Source: PFJX01 sp964542455 (GTDB lineage: Bacteria; Pseudomonadota; Gammaproteobacteria; Burkholderiales; Thiobacillaceae). Taken from it: a stretch of 64,000 bases of DNA. Position numbers and translations under genes: made by a program. The stretch is taken from the NCBI GenBank assembly GCA_964542455.1, contig CAZIUC010000018.1, positions 17,881 to 81,880 of the forward strand, written 5' to 3'. The notes below the pieces were generated by a model that saw only the letters and a program-made list of their open reading frames with translations, had not been told where the DNA came from and made no database searches. This document shows positions 43,163 through 53,800 of this stretch, piece by piece; the stretch's first letter is position 1, and each line of letters begins with the position of its first letter.

Positions 43163-43582
43163 GTGGCCGAGCGCGATACGACCTTTCTCGGCACTGGCTG
43201 GGGCTTCCCGCCGGAATTCAGCCCGCGCACGGCGGGCGCGAGGATGGTGGACGGCGAGGACGATGTCAGCGAGGCTCTGCGGATATTGCTGTCGACCAAG
43301 CCCGGCGAAAGAGTCATGCAACCGGCCTACGGTTGTGCCCTGCATCAGATGGTGTTCGAGGCGGTGAACGAAAGCACCGTGGCGGAAATCAAGGATGTCG
43401 TCGAGCGTGCCGTGTTGTTCTTCGAGCCGAGGGTGACGCTGATCAATGTATCGGTGGACACACGGGAACTCAACCAGGGCCTGCTCGAAATCGGACTCGA
43501 ATATGTGATCCGGACGACCAACGGCAGGGGCAACATGGTCTACCCCTTCTACATCGGCGAGGGCTCGAATGTCGTCCTTTGA
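43163..43582 (+). CDS. gp25-like baseplate wedge protein (Afp9-like)
   Basis: 139 residues from GTG 43163. It has GWGFPPEFSPRTAGARMVDGEDDVSEALRILLSTKPGER, ending YGCALHQMVFEAVNE...VSVDTRELNQGLLEIGLEYVI, the GPW/gp25 pattern. It links sheath and baseplate. The GTG start is chosen because the frame opens only 5 nt after the PAAR stop and gives the family length. Confidence 0.9.
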   Translation: MAERDTTFLGTGWGFPPEFSPRTAGARMVDGEDDVSEALRILLSTKPGERVMQPAYGCALHQMVFEAVNESTVAEIKDVVERAVLFFEPRVTLINVSVDTRELNQGLLEIGLEYVIRTTNGRGNMVYPFYIGEGSNVVL

Positions 43583-43603
43583 GCGAGCCCGGAGCACGTT
43601 GCC

Positions 43604-46600
43604 ATGAGCGGAATTTTTGTCCGCGACGGTACCAGCCAGTCTGAACGCGGCCCGACGGCCCTGCGGCCCGGCTATTTCCATCTGGACGAGCTGGCCTTCG
43701 GGCAACTGCTGGCGATGGCGGTGGACTACGCCAAACTGCTGCGCTACTACAACCTGAACAATGCGCCCGAGCCGATCCGGGATCGCGAACAAGGTGTCTG
43801 GGAGGAGTTGTTCCTCGCCGACGAGGCGCCCGTCATCGCCCAGATACTGACCACCGACCTGAGACGTAGCGAAGCCGACTTCAGCCGCTTCATCGAATAC
43901 TTCCAGCGCGACGGGCAGGTTCTTCCCGCCGACCCGGCCGGGCTGCCCACTTACCAACTTGCCAAGAAGCTGGACGACTGGTACGACCGGCTCCGGACGA
44001 TGCACGGCGCGGCCGCGGTCAGCTTGAGCCAGCAACTGGGCGACATGATCAGCCCCGGCCTGGTGCGTGAACTGCAGTTGCTGGATGGATTCCTACGGCG
44101 GCACGGCGGCGTGAATGAGATTCCGCGCCCGGCTTTGCGGGCGTTCTGGTTCGATGAGCGGGTCATGGCCGGGGGCTGGCAACCGCCCCCTTCCAGCGGC
44201 GAGGGGGCGGAGGTGGAGCGCTTTCTGCGAGGCAATTTCCACGCCTTCTACAAGGCGGTTGCGCTGCTCAAGGGTGGCGCGGCGGCGGTGTTGACGCGCT
44301 CCATCGGCAGCCAGACGCACAGCCCGGCCGTCGGCCTGTACATGGCTTTCCTGCAGCTTTATGGGAAGGTCCAGGGCGTGACCAATCGCTTTACCGAACG
44401 CCATCTGGACTTCTATTACCGGGACGTGCTCAAGTTTTCGCCACGTGGCGCCGTGGCCGACTGCACCTTTCTCCTGCTCGCTCAGGATGGCGCCACACGG
44501 CATGTCCCGGTGCCCAAGGGGACGCCCTTCAGCGCCAGCATGGACAGTCTCGGCCGGGATGTGATTTTTCGCGCGGATCGGGATGTCCTGGTGGGTACCG
44601 CTCAGGTGGCCGACCTGCGCACCCTGTACTTCGAGCACAACGACCTGATTTCGCCGGAAAGAGACTTCGGCTTCGCAACCGGTGGAAGATCGGGGCGTGG
44701 CCGCCTGGCCCAGGAGGCGTCGTCCGATCATGAACCGGCCGCCTGGCCTTTGCTGGGTGCGCCCAAGCCGGATGCCAGGCCGCAAGACGAGGCGGATGCG
44801 CTGCTGGGTTTTGCCATCGCCAGCCCGATTTTGCTGCTGCGGGAAGGGGTCAGGGACATCAATCTCACCTTTGATCTCGAACTGGAGCCGTTGCCCGGCG
44901 CGCCCACCTCCACGCAACCCGCCGCGGCCTTGTGTGACTGGCTTCGGCAGTTGGCCGAGGTGACCGGGACGACCGTGCTGGACGCGTTCTTCAAGACATT
45001 TCGCGAGATGTTCAGGATCAGCCTCACCACCGCGCGGGGCTGGCATGAGGTCGCGGAATATCTGCCACTGAGCGGCGCCGTCGAGCCGGGCAGGGGAGGC
45101 GCCAGTCTCGGGATCCAGCTCCGCCTTCCTCCCGAGGCCGACCCGATCACGGCCTATTCCGCCTCCTTGCACGCAGACGATTACGCTACGGATTACGCCA
45201 CCGCTCACCCGATCATCCGCTTCACCCTGAATCCCGCCGCCTACCTCTACCCCTATTCGCTGCTTGCCAGGCTGGTCGTCAGTCAGATCGACATCGAGGT
45301 GGCGGTCAAGGGCGTCAGGAATGTTTTGCTGTACAACCAGCTCGGGCAACTGGACGCGAATACCCCATTCAACCCCTTCGGGCCGATACCCATGCTCGGC
45401 GCCTATTTCATCGTCGGCTCCGCGGAAATCGCCTACAAGCGTCTGAACGATCTGGAAATCGACATCGAATGGGGTGGGCTGCCAATGGCTGGAGACGGAC
45501 TCGCGAGCCACTATGCCGCCTACGACCAACCCTATGACGACGCGCAATTCCAGGCGCGCGTCAGTGTCCTCAAAGGCGGCAGGTGGTTGCCCTCCGAGAC
45601 GGCGGAACAACCCACGACCCGTTTATTCGCGCGACATGATGCCGCCACGCGGGCCAGGGACGGCGCGGCGACCCCCAGTTGGCAGACGCTTTCCTGCCAG
45701 GGTGTCGTGCCGCTAGCCCGCCCCCTCGAACCGGGACTGGCTGATGAGAGCTATGCCTACACCACCCAGGCCAAGGACGCGTTCTTCAAATTCACCCTGA
45801 GCGCGCCGGAATACGCCTTCGGCCACCAGGAATACCCGCTACTCCTGACCCGGGTGTTGACCGGGAACGCGCGCCTGAAAATCGCCCGTTTGTCCCAGCC
45901 GATTCCACCGCCCCCATACACACCGCTGATCTCGGCCATCTCTCTCAATTATCGGGCCAGCGCCAGCCTGAATCTGGCGGAAGCCGACCCGACGCGGGAA
46001 GGCGGAAACGAAAAGTTGTTCCACCTGCATCCCTTCGGCGTGGAAGCCATTTCTCCTCGCACCCGGCGGCGTTTGGCCCTTGTGCCAGGTTACGAGGCGG
46101 CGGGAAATTTGTTCATCGGCCTGGAGGGAGACGACCCATCCGGCGCGCTCAGCCTGTTTTTCCAGTTGCGTGGCGACTCCCTCCCGGGCCGGGAGGCGCC
46201 GTCCTCCGAACCATCCTGGTCGTATCTTTCCGACAACCGCTGGAAGCCTTTGCAGCCGACGCGCGTGCTATCCGACGGCACCCGGGGGTTTCTGACTTCG
46301 GGCATAGTCGAGCTGGATCTGCCGCGCGACATCAGCCGGGGCAACAGCGTGATGCCGGCGGCGCTCTACTGGTTGAAGGTGTCCGTCGACCGGCATCCCG
46401 AGACCCTGTGCAGCGCTTACGCGGTGCACGCCCAAGCACTGCGCGTCAGCCGCCAACTGGATGGGGACGCGACCGCTTACAGCGGAAGGGAATTGCCGGC
46501 CGGGACGATCAAGGCATCGCAAATCTCCCTGCCGGGTATCATCCGTATCGTGCAGCCCGTCGCTTCGTTCGGCGGCCGGCCACCCGAGGCCCCGGCGCAA

Positions 46601-47344
46601 TTCAAGGCCCGCGTCAGCGAGCGGTTGCGGCACAAGAATCGAGCCTCGCTGCCATGGGACTATGAGCGATTGATCCTGGAACGCTTCCCTCGCATCCACA
46701 AGGTCAAATGTTTCCCGAACATGGTGGCCACGCTGGATCCGGCGAAACGTCTCCGGCCCGGCCACCTGCTGATCGTCGTGATCCCACGGCAGGAACTGGA
46801 ATCCGCCGAGCACATGGAGCCGCTGCTGGATCGGGCGTCGCTGCGCGAGATTCAGTCCTATGTTATGGGACTGGCATCGCCGTTCGTCCGGATCGAGGTC
46901 AGGAATCCCGACTATGAACAGATCCAGGTGCGCTGCACCGTGAAATATGGCACGCGGGTCGCCGGTGATCAGCTCCAGGCATTGAACCAGGCGATCACCG
47001 ACTATCTCTCGCCCTGGCGGCAGACCGGGCATGAAGCGCGCTTTGGCTGGCGTATCCGTCGCGATGACCTGGAGGCTTACATCCGGACACTCCCGAATAT
47101 CGAATATCTGACGAATTTTTCCATGCTGCGCGTGGCGGAACGCGGCCGGGATCGCTTCCTGCTGGACGACACGGTCACCGAGGACGGTGAACAGTTGCGG
47201 GAAATCGGCCCGGTCTATCCGTGGAGCATCGCCGTGCCGTTTCGACAGCATGCCATCGAAACCACCGACGAATTGATGCCGGTGCCCGCATCCAGAACGG
47301 GCATCGGCGAAATTGAAATCGACAGCAACCTGATCCTTTCCTGA
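43604..47344 (+). CDS. Large baseplate J-like protein (Afp11/gp6-like)
   Basis: 1246 residues. N-terminal QSERGPTALRPGYFHLDELAFGQLL, a long central region with beta structure (YLPLSGAVEPG, VLLYNQLGQLDANTPFNPFGP), and the C-terminal baseplate-J segment (FKARVSERLRHKNRASLPWDYERLILERFPRIHKVKCFPN, then FVRIEVRNPDYEQIQVRCTVKYG). It should form the iris of wedges around the hub. Start ATG lies 21 nt after the gp25-like gene. Confidence 0.9.
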   Translation: MSGIFVRDGTSQSERGPTALRPGYFHLDELAFGQLLAMAVDYAKLLRYYNLNNAPEPIRDREQGVWEELFLADEAPVIAQILTTDLRRSEADFSRFIEYFQRDGQVLPADPAGLPTYQLAKKLDDWYDRLRTMHGAAAVSLSQQLGDMISPGLVRELQLLDGFLRRHGGVNEIPRPALRAFWFDERVMAGGWQPPPSSGEGAEVERFLRGNFHAFYKAVALLKGGAAAVLTRSIGSQTHSPAVGLYMAFLQLYGKVQGVTNRFTERHLDFYYRDVLKFSPRGAVADCTFLLLAQDGATRHVPVPKGTPFSASMDSLGRDVIFRADRDVLVGTAQVADLRTLYFEHNDLISPERDFGFATGGRSGRGRLAQEASSDHEPAAWPLLGAPKPDARPQDEADALLGFAIASPILLLREGVRDINLTFDLELEPLPGAPTSTQPAAALCDWLRQLAEVTGTTVLDAFFKTFREMFRISLTTARGWHEVAEYLPLSGAVEPGRGGASLGIQLRLPPEADPITAYSASLHADDYATDYATAHPIIRFTLNPAAYLYPYSLLARLVVSQIDIEVAVKGVRNVLLYNQLGQLDANTPFNPFGPIPMLGAYFIVGSAEIAYKRLNDLEIDIEWGGLPMAGDGLASHYAAYDQPYDDAQFQARVSVLKGGRWLPSETAEQPTTRLFARHDAATRARDGAATPSWQTLSCQGVVPLARPLEPGLADESYAYTTQAKDAFFKFTLSAPEYAFGHQEYPLLLTRVLTGNARLKIARLSQPIPPPPYTPLISAISLNYRASASLNLAEADPTREGGNEKLFHLHPFGVEAISPRTRRRLALVPGYEAAGNLFIGLEGDDPSGALSLFFQLRGDSLPGREAPSSEPSWSYLSDNRWKPLQPTRVLSDGTRGFLTSGIVELDLPRDISRGNSVMPAALYWLKVSVDRHPETLCSAYAVHAQALRVSRQLDGDATAYSGRELPAGTIKASQISLPGIIRIVQPVASFGGRPPEAPAQFKARVSERLRHKNRASLPWDYERLILERFPRIHKVKCFPNMVATLDPAKRLRPGHLLIVVIPRQELESAEHMEPLLDRASLREIQSYVMGLASPFVRIEVRNPDYEQIQVRCTVKYGTRVAGDQLQALNQAITDYLSPWRQTGHEARFGWRIRRDDLEAYIRTLPNIEYLTNFSMLRVAERGRDRFLLDDTVTEDGEQLREIGPVYPWSIAVPFRQHAIETTDELMPVPASRTGIGEIEIDSNLILS

Positions 47345-47359
47345 CCCAGAACGAAAACC

Positions 47360-48106
47360 ATGGCAAAAAAAGACCGGGCAACTCTCAAGACTTATTTCAG
47401 CAGCGGCAGACGGCCCTCCCAGGAGGAGTTTGCCGACCTGATCGATTCGACGCTCAATATCATCGATCACGGATTCGAAAAAAACGCGAGCGACGGTTTC
47501 CGGGTCGCCCAGCTCGGCAGTTCCGGCAGCTTGATGAGCTTCTACCGCGACATCGCCGTGAAGAGCCCGTTGTGGTCACTGCGCCTGGACCCGCTGACCA
47601 GCAACCTGAGCTTCGAGGGGGCCGCCGAACCGGGCGGCGAAAATCGCAGCGTGTTGTCCCTGGACCCAAGCGGCAAGGTCGGCATCGGACAGCGAAATCC
47701 CCGCTTCGAGCTGGATGTGGCGGGGACCGTCGCGGCCTATCGGCGGGTTGGTCGGGCCGGTGACAAACCGGTCTACTCGGATGGCGCCTGGTACGACATC
47801 ACGGATGCGCTGGACGGTTGCCGCGCCTTCGAAATCATGGCTGGGGTGGGGGCCAAGGGTTCGGGTAAGTATGCGCTGCTGCATGCTTTCGCCCTGAGCA
47901 CCTTCAATGGCAGGAATGATCTCACCTACCATCAGGCGCATTTCGGCTCCCGCTGCAACCGGCTGGTACTCAAGTGGGAAGGCGACGCGCACAACTTCAG
48001 GCTGCGCATGAAGACCGCCTGCAACTATGGAGAGAAGCTGCCGGTGCGCTACAGCATCACCGAATTGTGGCTCGACCCGTTCATGGACGAGGGCCAGAGC
48101 ACGTGA
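47360..48106 (+). CDS. Fibre-like eCIS protein
   Basis: 248 residues. The N-terminal helix KDRATLKTYFSSGRRPSQEEFADLIDSTLNI is a recurring eCIS baseplate-attachment motif. A beta segment LSLDPSGKVGIGQRNPRFELDVAGTVAAYRRVG follows, the repeated V-G-I-G pattern of tail-fibre shafts. The C-terminal 100 residues (SDGAWYDITDALDGCRAFEIMAG ... LVLKWEGDAHNFRLRMKTACNYG) form a compact domain that may bind a receptor. Family is seen in several eCIS; the ligand is unknown. Overlaps the next gene by GTGA. Confidence 0.75.
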   Translation: MAKKDRATLKTYFSSGRRPSQEEFADLIDSTLNIIDHGFEKNASDGFRVAQLGSSGSLMSFYRDIAVKSPLWSLRLDPLTSNLSFEGAAEPGGENRSVLSLDPSGKVGIGQRNPRFELDVAGTVAAYRRVGRAGDKPVYSDGAWYDITDALDGCRAFEIMAGVGAKGSGKYALLHAFALSTFNGRNDLTYHQAHFGSRCNRLVLKWEGDAHNFRLRMKTACNYGEKLPVRYSITELWLDPFMDEGQST

Positions 48107-48432
48107 AGACGGAGAGCGGCCGACGGGACCACGCCATCCACCTGAATCTGGCCGAAGCACAGCTCGTGTTCGAGGCATTGGCGGAGCGCCCCTTCAAGCA
48201 GGTCTATGAGCTGATCGGCCGTCTCAATCATCGCGCCAACGAAGTGGCGGCCCAGGGTGGCGATGTCATCCTGCCCCAGGTCTACCATCTTGACGCGGCC
48301 GAACTCGATCTGGCGACGCGGGCGCTGAGCGAGCTGCCCTACGGCCGGGTGCATCGTCTTCTGGCAAGCCTGAACGAACAGTTACAGGCCGATACCGCGC
48401 CGCCCGATATGGACAGCGCGACTCATGGCTGA
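48103..48432 (+). CDS. Small eCIS-associated protein of unknown function
   Basis: 109 residues from GTG 48103, which overlaps the stop of the fibre-like gene (GTGA). It is helical (IHLNLAEAQLVFEALAERPFKQVYELIGRLNHRANE, then LDAAELDLATRALSELPYGRVHRLLASLNEQL): the LAEAQLVFEALAERPF and LDLATRALSELPY segments look like an internal duplication of a two-helix unit. It ends 8 nt inside the next gene. No named family. Confidence 0.72.
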   Translation: MKTESGRRDHAIHLNLAEAQLVFEALAERPFKQVYELIGRLNHRANEVAAQGGDVILPQVYHLDAAELDLATRALSELPYGRVHRLLASLNEQLQADTAPPDMDSATHG

Positions 48433-50881
48433 GCACAAAACCATTCCGCGACGGCAGCCGGACCCGGAAGGGTTGGATTTCGACGGGCTGAAGGCGGTCG
48501 GGATCGAAGCACTCCAGTCGCTGTGCGGCGCGACCTGGACCGACTACAACCTGCACGATCCCGGCATCACAGTGCTCGAACAGCTGTGCTACGCCCTGAC
48601 CGAGGTCAAATACCGAGCCGGGTTCGACGTGGCGGATTACCTTGCCGGACCGGACGGAAGCATTGATTTCGAGCGCCATGCGCTCTACCGGCCACAGGAC
48701 ATCCTGCCCAGCCAGGCGGTGACTCTCGCTGATTACCGCAAACTCATCATCGACGGTGTGCCGGGGATCGACAACGTCTGGCTACGTACCCAGGATCCCT
48801 CCGGCGCGGGGATGACGGGTCTTTACTCGGCTTATGTGAGGCAGAGCGATGCCGTCAGCGCCGGCCTGCCCGGTTCCGATACCGATTGGGTGGTGCAACA
48901 GGTACGCAAGGTCTACGCGAACAACCGGAATCTATGCGAGGACCTCCATGAGGTCAGGATCGTCGCCCAGCGCCGCTACTCCCTGCACGGCAGGATAGAA
49001 CTGGATGGCGATCGGTCGCCGGCGGAAATCCTGGCACAGATCTATTACCTTAGTGGCCGCCTGGTTGCGCGCGGCATCGAATTTTTTCCTTACGAGGAGC
49101 TGATGGCGCGCGGCGTTAGCCTGGAGCAATTGTTCAGCGGCCCACTGACCGCCCATGGCTACATCGACGAGGCCCGTCTGGGGCAGTCCGAGGGCACGGT
49201 TTCCTGCGTCGACCTGTTCGGGCTGATTGGCCGAATCGAGGGGGTGAAGTATGTAGACCAGCTAGAGTTTCAGGACGAGCTGGGGAGTCGGGTGGACACT
49301 CTCCGCGTCGACGACTTCCTGACCGGTGTGCCCTACCTGGTCTATCCCGCCACGGATGAGGCGATCGGTGTGCGGCTCTACAAGAACGGTCGGCCTCACC
49401 TCGTTTCGTTCGTCGCGTTCAGTTCAGAACTGGACCGGCTGCGGGCCGAGCGACGCTCGGTGAAGCGTGGCGCCGCGGACCTGGAAACCCTCAGCGCCTT
49501 GCCCGTGGGCGTGCCCATGGCGTTCGCCGAGTATCACTCCATCCAGAATGATTTCCCCGAGGTGTACGGCATCAATGCCTATGGGCTGCCGCAATCGGCG
49601 TCGCGGGAACGCAAGGCCCAGGCGAAACAGTTCAAGGCCTATCTGCTGTTTTTCGAGCAGATACTGGCCAACGCTCTGGAGAACCTGCAACAGGCCGGGC
49701 GGTTGTTTTCCCTGGATGCGACGCTCGAACAGACCTACTTCAGCCAGACGCTCAATGCGGATTGCGTGCCCGACAGCGAGGCGCTGTACGACGTGGCCGG
49801 GTACGAGAGAAACAAGCGGGTGGCGGACGTGCTGGCGACCTACGATGATTATGGCGACCGGCGGAATCGCGTCCTCGACTATCTCCTGGGCCTTCATGGT
49901 GAGGCGTTCTCCCAGCGATCGCTACGCCATTTCGACCACTATCTGGCGGGCGGCGATGTCGAGGCGGAACTGATCCGCAACAAGCTCGGCTTGCTCGAAT
50001 CCCTCGTGCCTTTGAGCCAGCGGCGGGCCGGGGCGTTCGACTACCTGGAAGCGGCGGATGGCGAAGGCAACCGCGCCATGCTGGCGAGAAAGATCGAGAT
50101 TCTCCTGGGTATGCGGGTCGCGCGGGGTGGCTATTCCAGCAGCGCGCTGCACGACCGGGGTTTGCGGCTGGTGGAAGACAGCGCCATGCAATGGGAATAC
50201 GCGTCTGACACGACGGAGAGCCGGGAGACGGCAGGGTGGCCGCGGGAACGGCCGGCCAGCGAAAGGATCAGCGGGAAGATCAACGACGACAGACTGTTCC
50301 GGGATGTCTCCTTTCTGAAAGAAGGAAAGGTGAGCATCCCGGCGCTGCGCTACGGCATCCATCTCGACCACTACCGAGTCACGCCAGGCACCGCTGCCTG
50401 CGACGTCTTGCTCCGGCATGGGGAGGACAGCGCCTGGTGCCGCGTGGCGACCTGTCCGACGTTCGGCGAGGCGGAGGTGCTGGCGCGCGATCTGCGCGAT
50501 TTCCTGATCCAGCTCAACGCGCAATGCGAACGCATGCTCCTGGTGGAACACCTTCTACTTCGACCGCGTGCCGCTCGGCAACACGGTATCAAGGTTCCCG
50601 ACGGTTTTTACCCATTTAGGCTGAGCGTTGTCTTCCCGGCCTGGACGGCACGCTGCGGCGACGAGAAGTTCAGGCATCTGGCGGAGGAGACCGTCGCGCT
50701 CAACTGCCCAGCGCATATTCACGCCGAATGCCACTGGCTCGACTTCGAGGACATGGGTGAGTTCGAGCGACGCCATGCGGCCTGGCTGGCGGCGCTACGC
50801 GGCGCCGAGGCCGATGTGATCGACGTGGCCTCGGAAGCGATGACGGCTTTCCTGCTGGGTCTGGGCGAGTCGGGTCGGTGA
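48425..50881 (+). CDS. Large eCIS baseplate protein (Afp12-like)
   Basis: 818 residues. The start WTDYNLHDPGITVLEQLCYALTEVKYRAGF is the conserved opening of a group of eCIS wedge proteins, followed by YRPQDILPSQAVTLADYRKLIIDGVPGIDNVWL. Middle part is helical (QAKQFKAYLLFFEQILANALENL). C-terminal part has LLVEHLLLRPRA, PFRLSVVFPAWTARC and PAHIHAECHWL. It is expected to pair with the gp6-like protein in the baseplate. Overlaps the upstream gene by 8 nt. Confidence 0.85.
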   Translation: MAEHKTIPRRQPDPEGLDFDGLKAVGIEALQSLCGATWTDYNLHDPGITVLEQLCYALTEVKYRAGFDVADYLAGPDGSIDFERHALYRPQDILPSQAVTLADYRKLIIDGVPGIDNVWLRTQDPSGAGMTGLYSAYVRQSDAVSAGLPGSDTDWVVQQVRKVYANNRNLCEDLHEVRIVAQRRYSLHGRIELDGDRSPAEILAQIYYLSGRLVARGIEFFPYEELMARGVSLEQLFSGPLTAHGYIDEARLGQSEGTVSCVDLFGLIGRIEGVKYVDQLEFQDELGSRVDTLRVDDFLTGVPYLVYPATDEAIGVRLYKNGRPHLVSFVAFSSELDRLRAERRSVKRGAADLETLSALPVGVPMAFAEYHSIQNDFPEVYGINAYGLPQSASRERKAQAKQFKAYLLFFEQILANALENLQQAGRLFSLDATLEQTYFSQTLNADCVPDSEALYDVAGYERNKRVADVLATYDDYGDRRNRVLDYLLGLHGEAFSQRSLRHFDHYLAGGDVEAELIRNKLGLLESLVPLSQRRAGAFDYLEAADGEGNRAMLARKIEILLGMRVARGGYSSSALHDRGLRLVEDSAMQWEYASDTTESRETAGWPRERPASERISGKINDDRLFRDVSFLKEGKVSIPALRYGIHLDHYRVTPGTAACDVLLRHGEDSAWCRVATCPTFGEAEVLARDLRDFLIQLNAQCERMLLVEHLLLRPRAARQHGIKVPDGFYPFRLSVVFPAWTARCGDEKFRHLAEETVALNCPAHIHAECHWLDFEDMGEFERRHAAWLAALRGAEADVIDVASEAMTAFLLGLGESGR

Positions 50882-50885
50882 AGGC

Positions 50886-53800
50886 ATGAACGCCATGACC
50901 CCTCGGCATCTTCTCGGCGAGGCCGTGTTCGACATCGCTTTCCCGTCCGAAGAGGAGGCCTTCGCGCAACATCTGGAGCTCGGTTCTTATGTACGGGAAC
51001 GGCTGTTGGCGGTGGTCGACGAAGTGTTCGACGAGGTGGCCGGCGGCGGACTCATCTATCGTTTCGACAGCATCGAGATCGATCTGGGCGACCTGCCTCT
51101 GGACGATTACCAGGAAGAGATGGTGTGGCGCTTGCGGGAGCGCCTGCGCACCCACCTCTTGACGCGATTGCCGACGTGGCAGGCCGAGCCCACGCCGGGC
51201 GTGCGCGCCATCAGCCAGCCGCGATTGGCGTTGGAGCAGATCGAATATTTCCTGATCACTGGTCGCCTGCCGTGGAATAGCGGCCACGAGGAGGAGGGCA
51301 CCCTTGAGCCGTGGGCGTGGGAAGTGCTGCGCGCCACTGGCGCGGAGTTCCTCGAATTCCTGGAAAGTCGGTCCCGGGCGGGGGAGGGCGTCACCCGCAG
51401 ATTGATCGCCCAGTTTTCGGACGCCTTGCTGCTCGAAATCGCCGGCCGGCTGGCACCCGCTCAATCCAGTCTGTTCACGGCCCTGATCGCTGAACTGGGC
51501 CGGGCCGGCGCCGCCCACAAGCTCTCATCCGCGCGGGCACGGGAACTCCGCCAGAACGTCTGGTCGGCGCTGCTGGAAATACTGTTGCGCAATGGAGGAA
51601 CTCTCAGTGCGACGGGATTGATCGCGACGCTCCTGGAGCGCATGGCACGGCGGGCCGGTGGACGCGCGCCGAGAATGGAAAGAGCGCGGGGCGGTGAGAC
51701 GAAGACCGCGCTGGAAAGCTTCGCGGCGGGGATCGATGCCATGTTGGCGCCGGGCGCGGCGCCGTCGGCGCTTCCCAGTAAAGCGTGGGGCGATGCCGGG
51801 ACGCTGGAGGCCGCCCTGCTCAATGGAAGCGATGGGGAAATCGAGTCGGCATGGCAAGACGCGCCACGCCTCCATCCAAACGCGTTGCGCGAGACCCTGC
51901 GGCGCCACGGCGCAAGCGCGCGGGTCAGGACGCGACTCGCGGGCATCCTGCCCGACGCCTTGCTGCGCGAAACGGTGGACCACCTCGAACCCGAGGGAAG
52001 TGGTTTCGTGGCCGACGTCATCGGGCAAGCCGGATTATCCCGCGCGCTTCCGGATGTTGTGTCCGGCGGGGATCAGGTCGGGCACCGGCAACGGCTTTGG
52101 GCATGCACTTTGGGGTATCTGGCGGTGGAGCGCGGCGCGGCGTTCAGTGGCAAGGCTTATCTCGACAGTCTGGTTCGCCAGTCGGCGGCGCATACCGCCT
52201 TGTCCCGCCGCGAGGTGGTGGCGCGTCTGCGACAGGCCCTGGCGCCGGACGAGGTGTCGGGAACGCCGCCGGCGGAACTGGATCGCCTGCTCCGCGAACT
52301 GGCCGATGCGACCCTATCCACGGCCTCCGTCGGGGAACTGCGCAGCCGGGAACGGATGCGCGGCTACGACTTGCTGGATCAGCTCCGGGACGGCCTGCGC
52401 GGAAGACTTGAAGCGGACGCGGATCTGTCCGCCACCGTCACGGAACTCGCCGAGTTCCACCCCTGGGCCTGGTCGCAACTGCACCGCGAACTGCGCGCCA
52501 GAGTGTTTCCCGGCGTCAGCCTGGGGGCCGGCCTCGCGCCGGAAACCCTGCGCCGGCTCATCGCTGGGCATCTCGACTACCGTGGCCTGAGCGGGCGGGA
52601 TGGCGGGGTGGAACACCTCGCCGCGATCGAACGCCGCGCGGCCCGGGCCGCTGACCGTGCCCGCTTTTACCGACAGATATTGCTCGGCCTCATATCGAAC
52701 CTGCCGGGCGATCTGGTGCCCGAGCACCGGTCGATGTCCAAGGCGGAAGCGGAGGCCAACTGGCTGGTCATCGAGGAACCCACCAGGCTGGGCAAGGACA
52801 AGTCGGTGGATAAACCCGAGAGGCGTACCGCGCCCGCCGTGAGCCACGTCATGGCGGGTTGGAAAAAAGAAACGCTGGAACGGCTGGCCGATCGGCTGCC
52901 GGGAGCGCCGCACCGCCGTATCCGCCTGTCGCAGCGGAATGCGGGGTCTCGCGCGGCGCTGGAACCGGGCCGGCGAGTCCACGGCGACCTGAGCCTGTCG
53001 ATTCGGCCCAGTGAAAATTTGGCGTTTTTCGAGCGGGGCCTGTCGAAGCCCGTTTCTCCTTCGACAGGCCCAGACCAAACCGGCTTCAAACCGCTTCTGG
53101 CCGGATCGAGAGGCGCCGGGTCGGAAATCGACGAAGCGGAGAAGTTCGTCACCGCCCTGGAAGAGCGCGCAGCCGTATGGCAAGCGCACGCCGCGTGCGA
53201 TCTTGGCATGACGCCCATGCCGCCACGGGATGCCAGCGCCGATGACTTGGCCGTAACGGCAATGGCCGCGGAGAGCGAACCGCCGGTAACGATACCGGAC
53301 AGCAGTTCGCTGGTGACCATGCTGAAGCGTGGCGCGGTGGCAGGCACCGAGCAAACCGCGGCCCTGTCGCGTGACATACAAGCGCTGCTTGAAGCGGAGC
53401 CGGATCATCTTGAGGCTCTGCTGGCTGAGTTGCGGCGGCACGGAGTGGCGCTGGAACGGCTCGTGGCCGCGCAGCCGGAAAGCCAGCTGACCCGGCTGTT
53501 GTTCCGCCTGCGGGGCGCCGAGCATCATGAAATCCAGGTGTGCGCCGACACCCTCGCCGGCGCTTGCGGCTTCAGCGATCCGGGTGTCGAGCCAACGAGT
53601 CTACGTGACGCGAAATGGCGCTTCATTCTTGGCGAGTGGCTCGGCCAGGGGCTGCTTTTCGATCGGCACGCCTTTGCCCGTCAGTTCACCCACTTTCTCG
53701 CAGAGCAGGCCGGTTGGCCGGACGAGCGTCGCTTCCGCTATCTCTTGAGCCAGCAACTCGGGCATGAACTCTCACACACGCCACTTTCCTCGCCGGCGAG

